From assembly GCF_024323335.1 (NCBI RefSeq), contig NC_066583.1, forward strand, positions 412,188,031 through 412,252,030: a DNA stretch of 64,000 bases, given 5' to 3'. This document shows, piece by piece, positions 21,169 to 32,287 of this stretch (positions within the stretch are counted from its first letter, which is position 1; every line of letters starts with the position of its first letter). A program made the position numbers and the translations under genes. Source of the DNA: Lathyrus oleraceus (taxonomy: Eukaryota; Streptophyta; Magnoliopsida; Fabales; Fabaceae). The notes under the pieces were generated by a model, which did not search any database, had not been told where the DNA came from, and was given only the letters and a program-made list of their open reading frames with translations.

Positions 21169-22687
21169 TGTAAGACCCTAATTTTGACCCTAAGATCCCT
21201 CATGGCATCATATCATTGCTCATTGCATTTGCCTCAAGGATCATAGCATCTTGGCTCCTTTACCCTTGGGTTGGGACTTGTGTGAGTTGGTTTGAGAACA
21301 CCAAGCATGCTTGAATTGTATATTATTGCTTTTCTTATTTTTTTTACTAACCAAAAGCACAAAAATATGTCACTAACATCTTTTGTTTTGAAGCTTAAGC
21401 AGTCATGTGATCCAAGGCTCCTAGGAGGCTCCTATGCCCATTGAAGTGGCCAAATGAAGATAAAATCAAGCATGACAATGGTCCCCAAAGCTCTAAATCC
21501 TCATACATGTCTCCTAAGTATCTCAATTTTCCAATTTGATCAAGATAAACCAAAGGGCTTGAGGATTGTTTCCCAAGGAAACCCTAATTCAACTGTGCAT
21601 TGACTGTACCTTGCTCATGAAGCAACCTCAACCTATGATCAAATTCAATCAAGTGAAGTTCTTTCATTCATCTTTTTATGCATATATGTGCCTATGTGAG
21701 TATCCTTAATCATTCATTCATCAAGATTTGAAGTTTGGACTTGAGAAGTTGACCAGTCAATTCATCTGACTATTTTGAAATCCACTAAGACCTAACTTTT
21801 GATGTGTTTGTCAAATGATGATGACCCAAAGAGAAAAAATGTTCTTCAGACCCATATTAACAACTATCATGTTCATCAAAATTCCATTTGAAACTTGTAA
21901 TGTCATCATTCATTTTAAAACATTTTAGGTCATTTTGACTGACACCCTAATTTTGGGTCAACTTCCCAAGGACCTAACTCCTTCATTTTTTATGCTTTTG
22001 AGGTGATACCAAGTGCATTGGAAATTTTAAGATGTCTAATTAAAATGTTATGTTAGACAAAATTTCATAATCCTAAAATAAGTACATGTGATAATACAAA
22101 ACATTATATGTCACTTTGGACCAAAGCCATTGAATCTTGAAAAAGTCCAACTTCAAGTGCCCATAAATTTCTCATCAAAAATCCAAATGATGCAAAATTT
22201 AAGTCCAAATTGATTTTATTGAAAAGATCTACAACTTTGATGTTGTGGGTTTTGTCATTTGAGGCTTGCATCATTGAAACATAAGGGCTTGAAGTTGGTC
22301 ATTTTTGACAAATTTTTCAAATACATGTTTTGTACCTTGAACTTCATGACCAGTTTTCAATATTTTACAAACTCCAAATGGATTTTTGTTCAACATAGAT
22401 TTTGTTCCTTATGTCAATACCTTTCCAACCATTACTCACATGCCTATGTTTGGATTTTCCAAATGGGACTTTCAAAGAGATGAATATTTGTGGTCATTTT
22501 TGGAATCCAAGTGAAATATTGATACACAAGCTAATGCCTTGCAATATGCACGTCCAATTCAACTTGGTTGATGTTCAACATTAACTTGCAAGTGGTTTTG
22601 GGCCTCACATGCGCCTGCACAGGCCCATGCATGGAGGACCCAAGTTCATGCACACGAGTTTGCTCACACTTTCCTTGCAGCTGTGGC

Positions 22688-22696
22688 TATAAATAG
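22688..22696 (+). promoter_or_regulatory. TATA box of the C 5' LTR promoter
   Basis: TATAAATAG in GTGGCTATAAATAGAATGC. The matching site in the 3' LTR is TATAAATAAG at 42126. About 40 bases downstream lies a GGCGCC palindrome in both LTRs. Confidence 0.65.
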
Positions 22697-23134
22697 AATG
22701 CTTGCCTCACTTAAATGGTAACCTGAAGGCGCCTGAATCCCTGCTGAATTCATTTCCTAACCTCTCACCAAAGGAATTTGAATTTTCACTTTCATTTTTC
22801 AAGTTTTATTTTCAACAACATCAGTTGAATTTCAATACTAATTCCTAAGCCTAGCTCTCATACCAAGCATCAAGAGCAAGCTACAAGCAAAGGATAGGTT
22901 GGATCAAGCTCATAAAAGCTGCACTACAAAGGTTTATACCTCAACTGTTTTGCTTCGAATCTCACTGAATATTGTGCCTTGCTTGTGTTGGTTTGGTTTT
23001 CTGATGTCCTCATGTGAGAGGCAAGCCAGTGGTAGTTTTAATTTTGTGAATTGGTGAACTTCAGATTGAACACCTAATTTTTCAACCTCAGATTTCTTCT
23101 TCCATAAGGATCTTGAGCAAAAACTAAGGTCATA

Positions 23135-23154
23135 GGGGTGATGTACATCACCCC
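23135..23154. other. Perfect 20-bp palindrome in the C 5' LTR
   Basis: GGGGTGATGT followed by its exact reverse complement, with no loop. The same 20 bases are found at 42573-42592 although the surrounding LTR sequence differs clearly. It is about 420 bp after the predicted transcription start. Confidence 0.85.
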
Positions 23155-25653
23155 AACTTTAATTTGTTATATGGATCGCGTGTTTTAGTTGAGGTTGCAA
23201 AACCTGCAACTGGTGGCCGGACTGTGCTTTCTCACCGGAGAAGACGGTGGTTTCCACACACCGTACCCACGCATTCCAACCATGGTCGTTGGATGATGAT
23301 TACCAGATCTAATCATTGCCTTGCATTGTTATGACTTTATTTAAATGCTTTAAACCACGCGTTTGACCATGGTGTATGATGAGCGCGCGCTTGAGAGCCT
23401 TTGGATCAGTCACGTCAATTAATGAATGCTGATCCAACGCCTCCTGATTTTTCTAATTTCTTAATTTCTGTTTTATTTTCTTTTATTCCATTTATTTTCA
23501 AAAATTCATAACTTCTTTATTTGGAATCACAAAAATATGGGACCAATTGCAAAAAAATTCTCTTAAATTCTAGTTTCATAAAATGATTTTTAATTATTTT
23601 TGTGATTCCATTTAATATTTTTTTGTGAATTATTTCATTTCTGTTTGTTTTTAATTCATTTAAAATACCATTTGATATTCAAAAATGCCAAAAATATTTT
23701 CTTAACATCTTTGGATGATGATAAGTCTATGAAAAATATTCTTTTCAATTTCTTAATTGATTTGAGATTTATTTGAGATTTTAGTCCAATTATGTAATTT
23801 TTCTCCATTTTTTAATTGTTAAAAATTAGTTTCTGTTTTCAAAAAATGTTGAGAAAATTTGTCAAACCTTGTTTGACCATGTTAGACTTATGATGATCCA
23901 ATTGGACTTATTCAAGTTGATTTGAATTGGATTTGAAGTTTGACCTTTATTTGTGCATATTATTTTATGTATTATTTTAATTCCAAAAAATACCAAAAAT
24001 ATGTTTGACCTTTCTTGACTTCCAATCTTCATTTCACTTCTATTTACATTGATTGATGTTGATTCCATTCATGTTTTATCAATGTGCTTTGGTTATGTCA
24101 TTTGATTTCTCATTTTGGTTCATTTCATTTCCATCTTCATCTTCTTTTTTTTCTTCTTTTGACCAATGAGTTAATGATTTGTGGTTAGCCTTGAAATATG
24201 AGAGGCTTAACCTTCTTTGATCCAAATCAAATTCATCTTGATCAAAGATCAAGTGAATTGCTTTGTGTCCAAGATAGGTTGCTTCTTGGCCAAGCAAAAA
24301 ACCTAAAATCCATACAAGGTCATTCTTCTTTTCTTTTGGCATGGCAAGTTGTAGGAGCCTGGCTTACTAGTCACGATATCTAACTTGTGTTTATTTGTCT
24401 ATAGTTTTATTGATCGGCCTTAGATAGGTGTGACTACTACATTAGTCCACTTACGATTGCTTAACATATCGCTAAATTGCCTTATGGCACACTAACATTA
24501 ACTACTAATTACTAACTTTTAATTCAAGCATTTAATTCTTGCAATTTACTTTAATGCAATTTAATTTCTTGCTCATTTATTCATATTGTATTTTCCCTTT
24601 GCTCACTTGAGCTCATGTTTATGTTTATGCCATTTTTCTTTTGCTCACTTGAGCACATTATTGTGTAAATATACTATTGCCTTGTGTTTGTTTTGTTTGT
24701 GTGAACCCAATGCAAAAAGGAGAAATGACTTAGAATTAAGGCATCACCTATGCTTAATGAAGTTTAAGAGCAACTAGGCCTCATGCCTTTAGAATGCTAA
24801 AATTGTTGAAGAGAAACTAGGCATCATGCCTTTAGAATGCTTAATCTTGAAGTTGAATTGAAAGGACTCCTAATCCAAACTCTCTCTTTGTCCATTCCTC
24901 TTATTGCATTGTGAACTTTTTGATTGTTTGTTCTTGTATGATAGGGATTCCAAACTTGAGCTAATTAGAAGGACCATTGTCATGAGCATCCATGTTAAGA
25001 GAAACAAGTCCAATTGGAAGATCCTAGGAGCTTGATTAAATATTTGATTGATTGCTCAAATTAATTGCTAAGTCCAAAGGAAAGGAGCAACTTGAATCGT
25101 CTATATGATATCAAGAAAGGGACTCCAAGGGTTTTATTCTCTTCTTTCATCTTTGCATGTTTAGGACTAGCCCTTCTTTTCTTCTCTCCACTCTAACCCA
25201 AGCCAAACTCATTTTGTGCAAACATTGACATTGTTTTCAAAACTAGAGACCTAGGCATTATGCCTTTGATTTTTCAAACTCTTTTCATTAATACTTATTT
25301 TGAATTGAATCTTAAGTCAACTTTGACTTCCTTTTGTGAATACTTCTAATTTGTAAATACAACTCACTCAAGTTGCTTTTGTGGTTCCAAAGACCACCTT
25401 TGTTAAAACCTTTTTCATAAAACATTAGCCATAGGTTTGAGTTATCATATTGGTTGATGTAAACCTCACCTTATCCTTAGTGATTGGACTATACGTCTTC
25501 CATACTTATTATAGGGTGGATCCCTCACTAGTATGTTAAAGCTCTCCTCACATGGTGGATTGTTGGTTTAGTTTGAGTTTTCTCCCTTTGATAACAAAAC
25601 ACCTTAAGGATTTTGTCAAATTAATTCACCAACCTTTTTGAGATTTTTACCCC

Positions 25654-25712
25654 GAACTACGAGGTTTTGATCCTACCTTTGTGATGGTACGTAGGCAATG
25701 GGTTTATCCATT
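25654..25712 (+). other. CTACG/CGTAG module with hairpin, C 5' LTR
   Basis: GAACTACGAGGTTTTGATCC, a spacer, then GGTACGTAGGC and hairpin AATGG-GTTTAT-CCATT. The same module occurs at about 45099 (loop ACTTAT) and 46393. Confidence 0.6.
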
Positions 25713-26015
25713 CAAACAACAAAATTGCAAATATTGTATATTCTTTTCTCATCTCCCCAATCATGTTTGCACAAATATTTTCACAAATACCAACCTATCA
25801 TACAACATTTGCAAAAAGGGCTCCCTTAGAGTACTAAGGATGTTTTGGGTGCTTAAAACCTTCCCATTGCATAATCAACCCCCTCACCTAGATCTTTGTT
25901 CTCTTTCTAACCTTTCCTTTGGATAAATAGAAGTGCGGTGGCGACTCGAATTGTATGATTTACTTTTGATTTAGTCCATAAAAGTAAAGGTAACGAATAC
26001 CCCGCTATAGAAAAG

Positions 26016-26033
26016 TGGCGACTCTGTTGGGGA
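26016..26033 (+). promoter_or_regulatory. Primer binding site, element C
   Basis: TGGCGACTCTGTTGGGGA, six bases after the LTR end. Its first nine bases also occur inside the LTR at 25939-25947. Confidence 0.9.
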
Positions 26034-26942
26034 CTATTTGATTCACCCTAGTGGGTTTAGCCTACTTTTTGTCTTTGTTGTATTGTATTTTTATATTTAT
26101 TTGGTGCCATATTTTTGTGCAAATTTGGGATGACTGTATTGTTTATAATGTATGAATTGCTTGATATATATCAATTGCTTGTGTGCTTGGTGGTCTCTTG
26201 TAAGATGAGTTCTATACCCGAACTCGAGTGCACTTATGATAGGAGAATGGCATAGTCTTGTTGACTTGTGTGGAGTTATTCCTTAGCAAGTTGACTTGCA
26301 AGCCCATTCACTTGGTGGAGGTTATGTTGGGATCAATAATGTCACACGAGTAGTTGTGGTTAGACATTACTCTTTCCAATATAGACCTTAGAAGCCAAGG
26401 ACCTTAGATTACCTAGCCCATCTTGGCCTATTTTAGGACGTAGTGCGAAGATCGTTCAAGTGTAAGATTTGATACGATTGTTACGCGATACTACACTTAT
26501 AAGAGTCTCTCTTGAGAATATTTTTGGAGTACGAGTAGTAGTTTATCCGATAATATCCGAAAGATGGGATGATGACTATGGGAACCTCTTGTAAAACATG
26601 ATTGTCAGGTTTAGCCATAGTACACTCCCTTTGGGTGGTTCTTAACCGAGACTCCATGCTCGTGACTTGCAACAAACGCTTGATTCGCGGTTGATTTGTT
26701 CTCGTATATCCTTAATATCAATGTAACTTGGGTGTTGATAAGGTGTAAACCATAATCCTCCAAAATGGATGATTGATATTAAGGATGACTTGATCCATCC
26801 CGTGACCTTTGTGTGGCGTGACTTGCTTGATCCTTGAGTGTGATTTTTGCATCCATGCATTCATGCATTCATAGACATTCATATCATCAACAATGAGAAA
26901 ATTTTCAAGGAACTTAAGAGGTCTATTTGCAAATTTTTAGAC
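26034..26942 (+). other. Leader of element C, no gene seen
   Basis: About 0.9 kb between the PBS and ORF1. It ends with repeated CATTCATGCATTCAT bases. The homologous leader of B (minus strand, 50599-49748) shares the general sequence. I see no reliable ORF. Confidence 0.6.
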
Positions 26943-28406
26943 ATGGATAAGCAAAGGAGGTATACGAAGAAGTACGGTTTCAGACAACCCGACTTGAAAG
27001 AGTTAAAGAGTTTGACATCCTATGTATTAGATCCCTTGGAGTTCAAGGCTCGTCAGGGGAAGTTTCTGTCTATTCTTGCTACTCAGGTGGATGAAGGTCT
27101 GATGAGTGTGTTGGTGCAGTTCTATGATCCCTTGTACCGTTGCTTCACTTTCCTGGATTTCCAGCTTTTGCCTACACTTGAGGAGTATGCCTATCTTGTG
27201 GGTATACCTATCTTAGATTAGTTATCGTTCAGTGGCTTGGAGAGAGTTCCTTCTTCCTAAGAGATTGTTGATCTGTTGCACATAGATGTATCTGATATTG
27301 GTGCTCATATGACTACCAAAGGAGGAATTCAAGGTCTACCATCTGATTTCCTCATTGCCCAAGCTACTTTGTTTGGGAAGGCCATGAGTGAGGACGCCTT
27401 TGAGGCCATGTTTGTACTTCTCAACTATGGGCTAGTGTTATTCCCCAACATCGACAATTTCGTGGATGTGAACGCTATTAGGATTTTCTCTACTCTTAAT
27501 CCCGTTCCGACTCTGTTGGGTGACACTTATTTCTCTTTGTATATGAGGAATACAAAGGGTGGTGGTACCATTTTGTGCTATTTGCCTCTGTTATGCAAGT
27601 GGTTTATTTCGCACTTGCCACAGACGCTCGCCTTCAAGGAGAACAAAGGATGTCTACGGTGGTCTACGAGACTTATGTCTCTCACTAATGTTGATATATT
27701 TTGGTATAACTGTGTATATGATGGTGTCCAGATTATTGATTCTTGTGGTGAATTCTCCAATGTGCCTCTTCTTGGTACATGTGGTGGGATTAACTACAAC
27801 CCTGTTTTGGCACGCCGTCAGCTTGGGTTCCCATTAAAGGATAAGCCTAATAACATTTTATTAGAAGGTGTGTTCTTTCAAGAGGGTAAAGATCCCCAAA
27901 ACTTGAAGGGTAGAATGGTTCGCACTTGGCGCAAGATTCATAGGAAGGGAAGAAAAGAGCTTGGTCTGAAGAACTGTGTTGCTTTGGAACCCTACATCTC
28001 TTGGGTGAGGAGGAGAGCTTCTGAGTACCGCATGCCCTATGATTACCCGGGACCTACACCTATGGTTATGGTTGGGCCTTCAACCCTCCCTGACCAAGGA
28101 GTAGAGGAGTTGAGAGATGAAGATCGTTCGCGTCCTTGGGTCTGTGAGCGAGAGGAGCTACTTCAGCAACTCAGAGATAAGGATGCTTTGATAGAATTTC
28201 GTGAGCATCAGGTTATCGACGAGCCTGATGATGTGGTGACTTCTCTTCTTCCTCAGTCATCCAGGTTTTGGAAGAGGAAGTATGATCGACTCGCCAAGGA
28301 GAAGGCAAATATGGAGGCATCCTATGAGAGAGAGGTGAAGAGGCTTCGTGCAGCTTATCTTCCGGGCTCTAGAGCTTTGGAAGATTGTTTCGAGGGTTCC
28401 ATATGA
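26943..28406 (+). pseudogene. Ogre ORF1, DUF7745-like protein, element C
   Basis: This is the extra ORF that precedes gag in Ogre elements; its function is not established. It starts MDKQRRYTKKYGFRQPDLKE and contains VQFYDPLYRCFTF, PTLEEYAYLVGIPI, GFVDVNAIRIF-like NFVDVNAIRIF and GGINYNPVLARRQLGFPL, the landmarks I associate with the legume DUF7745 family (recognised from memory, not searched). The last 100 residues or so are charged and likely coiled coil. In-frame stops sit at 27219-27221 and 27258-27260, so an ORF of about 487 codons is broken near residue 93. The same protein is encoded by element B at 49747-48239. Confidence 0.8.
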
Positions 28407-28656
28407 TGTTCATTTTCCTTCTCTCTTGTATTGTATTTGGTTACCAAGACTGTACTTCTTTGGTGTAAAAAATTTTCCAAACATTATTGATATGAATATT
28501 TCCATTATATGTCTAGAAAGAGTAATATTTTCAAATATATGTAAATAGATCTCTATAAAGTTCCTCAAATAAAAATAAATCATATGCACAAGCATTGCAT
28601 GCATCATATGCATAAGCAGGTTTTGTTCAGGGCTTCTTGATCAGTGGTCTAACTCT

Positions 28657-30825
28657 GTGTTCTTCATTTATTTTGAAGACAAGCTGACGCACCGGCACAA
28701 CACCAGGGCCAATTCTTCAAAGCTAATGGATTACCTCGAGCAAGAGAACAGAGAACTTAAGAAGGAAGTGGCTAGACTGACTGCCCGGATGGAGTCATTC
28801 TTGGCCGCCCAAAGTCAGTCTTCTCCAACGCCTGCAACTCTTCCCCAGAGGACGGTCATCTCAGAGGTAGCTTCCTCTACCGTGCCTGCTGCCACTGCTC
28901 ATTTTGCTATGTCTGCTATTCCAGCTGGGTTTCCCTAGGGGATGCCCGAAAATTTTGTGCCAGAGGGTCTTGCCCCTACTTTTGCTTCTCTGCCGGCATC
29001 TAGCCCGGTCCTTGCTGTGTCACCTCCCGTTGTGCACACTTTACCGAGAGTCGATGACACCATTTATCATTTTGAGCCATCCGAGGGCCCAGATGTTTAC
29101 GAGAAAATGGATGCTATGAATGAGCAATTCCTTGAGCTACGCAAGAAACTAAAGACTCTAAGAGGGAAGGACCTCTTCGGTAAATCTGCTATTGAGCTGT
29201 GTCTCGGGCCAAATGTCAAGATTCCCATCAAATTCAAAGTGCCTGACTTTGAAAAGTATAAGGGACACACTTTCCCTCTCAGCCATCTTGTGATGTACGC
29301 ACGCAAGATGTTAACTCAGACTGACAACGATCAACTCCTCATCCATTATTTCCAGGACAGCCTGTCCGGTGCCGCACTCAGATGGTATATGGGTCTGGAT
29401 AGTGCGAACATCCGCTCCTTCAACGACCTTGGCGAATCTTTCGTCAAGCAGTACAAGTACAACGTTGATATGGCTCCCGATAGGGACCAACTGAGGGCTA
29501 TGTCCCAGAAGGAGAAGGAAACATTTAAGGAGTACGCCCAGAGGTGGCATGAATTGGCTACACAGATTGTGCCCCCGCTCGAAGAGAAAGAAATGACGAA
29601 GATCTTTTTAACGACTTTAAGCTCTTTCTACTACGAGAGGATGATCGCTAGTGCTCCCTCGGACTTCACCGAGATGGTGAACATGGGGATGAAACTAGAG
29701 GAAGGAGTCAGGGAAGGACGCCTGACCAGAGATGAAGGCTCTTCTGCAAAGCGCTATGGGGCTTTTGCAAAGAAGAAAGAAGGAGAGGCACATGTCGTGT
29801 CTTCCCATCCTAAAAGAAGACCCTCTATGAAGAGGAAGACTGTGCGCCCTGCCAGTAACCAGCACCAGGTGGCTCATATAGCACATGCCTTCAGGGAAAA
29901 TTAACATTATCAGCAACAACAACATCAACAGTATCAACAACAACAACATCGTCCGCAACAGCAGGCCTACCAGCCTCGAAACAACAACAATACCAACACT
30001 AGTTATGATAGGAAGAAGGTCACTTTTGATCCAATTCCAATGACCTATGCAGAGCTCTATCCTTCACTGATAGACCGAAAGCTGATTACTCCACGTGACC
30101 CACCTGCTGTACCAGCCAACCCTCAGTAGTGGTACAAGCCCGAGCTTCATTGTGTTTATCATTCCGGTGCTCCCAGACATGATGTGGAGAACTGTTATCC
30201 CCTGAAGACCAAGGTTCAAGACCTTGTTAGAAGTGGGATCTTGTTTTTTGAGGACGTAGGTCCGAATGTTAAGAAGAACCCATTGCCCGAGCATGGGAAA
30301 TCTGATGTTAACATGGTTCAGGGTTGCCCTGGAAAATACAAAGTCCGGTATGTCAGCCATATCAGACAATCGTTGGTCGAGATGCACAGACTGTTATGTG
30401 GATACAGTCATTACGAGCATGATCATGACAGCTGCCGTGTGTGCACTATCAACGAGAGAGGATGTCACCAAGTCAGGAAAGACTTCCAAGAGATGCTGGA
30501 TCAGGGTGTGATCGAGATACTTCAGAATCGTGATGAGGATGAAGTTAATGTTATATCACCTGTATTCAGAATTCCCGAACCTGTTGTCGTCATATATGAT
30601 GGCAGCAAGAAGAAGGCCTCTCCATCTTTTATTATCAAGTCAGCAGGCCCTGTCTCGTACTCTTCAGATAGAGTTGTTCCCTACAGATATAACGCGGTCG
30701 CGTTGGAAGATAGGAAGGAGGTGTCGTTACCCTCCACCTTTGTTACAAGTATATCTTATGTTAGTGGTGTGACCTCCATGGTCGTGTTTTTTTGGCGTTG
30801 CCGAAACCCCATGAAGACGTGTTGA
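28657..30825 (+). pseudogene. gag: Gag of element C
   Basis: Starts after ORF1 in a different frame. The N-terminus has THRHNTRANSSKLMDYLEQE and a coiled-coil-like stretch, then a P/T-rich linker. The capsid domain (29220-29700) has FKVPDFEKYKGHTFP, HYFQDSLSGAALRWYMGL and FKEYAQRWHELA. A Q-rich tract (29905-29980) and a variant zinc knuckle (HCVYHSGAPRHDVENC, about 30148) follow. The usual GH of the knuckle is RH here. In-frame stops at 28936-28938, 29902-29904 and 30127-30129, and a frameshift in the T run near 30786, end this frame at 30825. The true start may be near 28681. Confidence 0.87.
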
Positions 30826-32017
30826 GAAGAAGAACTGATGCTGTTGATAATTCTGCCAGTCCTGTGGGGACTTCTTCTCCTAATCCGGAACTTGTTGTTG
30901 ATAGACCTGCCGTTGTTACTAAAGCTCCTGTCCCTGTTGGCTAGAATGGCATATTGAAAGAGGAATGTGATGAGATGCTGAGGCTCATCAAAAGGAGCGA
31001 GTATAATGTTGTAGATCAGCTACTTCAAACTCCATCAAAGATATATGTCCTATCTTTGCTTATGAATTCCGAGCCACACCGCGAAGCTTTGCAGAGGGTG
31101 TTGGACGTGGCATACGTGGATCACGATGTCACAATAGAACAGTTTGATAGCATTATTGCAAACATTACTGCTTGTAACAATTTGAGCTTTTGCAATGCTG
31201 ATCTTCCCGAGGAGGGAAAAGACCACAATTTGGCTCTACACATTTCCATGAATTGCAAGGATGATGCCTTGTCTAATGTGCTGGTAGACACAGGATCATC
31301 GCTAAATGTGTTGCCAAAATCCACTATGGCGAAACTTTCATATCAGGGGCCTCCCATGAGGTAGAGTGGAGTGGTAGTCAAGGCTTTTGATGGATCCAGG
31401 AAAACTATGATTGGCGAGGTTGAGCTCCCAAACAAGATAGGACCTAGTGATTTCCAGATCACTTTCCAGGTCATGGATATTCACCCATCATATAGCTGCT
31501 TACTTGGCAGACCATGGATTCACGAGGCAGGCGTCGTGACATCCACCCTACACCAAAAGTTAAAATTTGTCAAGAATAAGAAGTTGGTGGTGGTAGGGGG
31601 AGAGAAGGCTCTCTTGGTAAGCCATTTGTCTTCCTTTTCCTACATAGATGCTGAGGATGAGGTTGGGACTCCGTTCCAAGCCTTATCTATTGTTGAGCCT
31701 GTAAGGAAAGGAACTTCTTCATTTGCATCCTACAATGATGCGAAGTTGGCCATTAAGCATGATGCAACTACTGGTTTAGGACAAATGATTAAGCTGGAAG
31801 ATAATAAATCCCGGGCTGGCATAGGGTACTCTTCAGGAACTTTCAATGAGCATGGCTTGTTTCAGAGTGGAGGTTTCGTCCACAAGGTCGAAGACCAAGA
31901 GGCTGCTGCTATAGTGGAGGATGATGCAGAGGAAGATTCTGGCAACTTTGTCATCCCTGGAGGGGTCTGCAATAATTGGGTCGTTGTTGATGTTCCAACA
32001 GTTGTCCATAAGTCCAT
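30826..32017 (+). pseudogene. pro: Protease region of element C (end of exon 1)
   Basis: Retroviral-type aspartic protease that would process the polyprotein. After a linker (LRLIKRSEYNVVDQLLQTPS) comes the catalytic loop VLVDTGSSLNVLPKSTM (about 31277), then GPSDFQITFQVMDIHPSYSC and LLGRPWIHEA, the flap-side half of the domain. The C-terminus ends CNNWVVVDVPTVVHKSM at the intron donor. In-frame stops at 30942-30944 and 31362-31364; the DTG motif is intact. Confidence 0.87.
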
Positions 32018-32287
32018 GTAATGTGTTCACTTTTCTTTAAAAACCCTTCTCCCATGCCAAAAGGAGAAGTGATGACATTGTTGGCACATTAATACAATGA
32101 TATTCATTTAATAATTACATGTTAAATGTTTGTTTTTCCAAATTATTTTCACTTTTTGCTTTTTTGCATGAAATTGGTGATCACTAAAAAACCCTAAAAA
32201 ACAGAATAAAATCAATCTTTTCATCTGCATAATGATTTACCTTGTTTAAATTCTAAAATCTCTTTTATATCCAAAATCATTATGCAG
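32018..32287 (+). other. Predicted pro-pol intron, element C
   Basis: Donor TCCAT|GTAATGTG, acceptor ATTATGCAG|GTTGATC, 270 bp. Joining gives H-K-S-M-L-I-K-P-I-E-H-N-D-P in frame. The unspliced frame ends at TAA within the donor, giving Gag-Pro only. Confidence 0.78.

Larger units (their letters stand above)
21169..26009 (+). repeat. Element C 5' LTR
   Basis: 4.84 kb, TGTAAGACCCTAATTTTGAC to CCCCGCTATA (the terminal CA has become TA). It holds a TATA box at 22688, a perfect 20-bp palindrome at 23135, an AGAGCAACTAGGCCTCATGC direct repeat pair near 24765/24808, the CTACG/CGTAG module at 25654 and GGATAAATAGAAGTGCGGTGGCGACTC near the end. Short ORFs in both strands are not supported as genes. 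Confidence 0.92.

Noticed and set aside
22259..22584. Short plus-strand ORFs in the C 5' LTR
   Set aside because: They lie upstream of the TATA box in U3, have no domain, and the inner LTR has a different reading of the same region.
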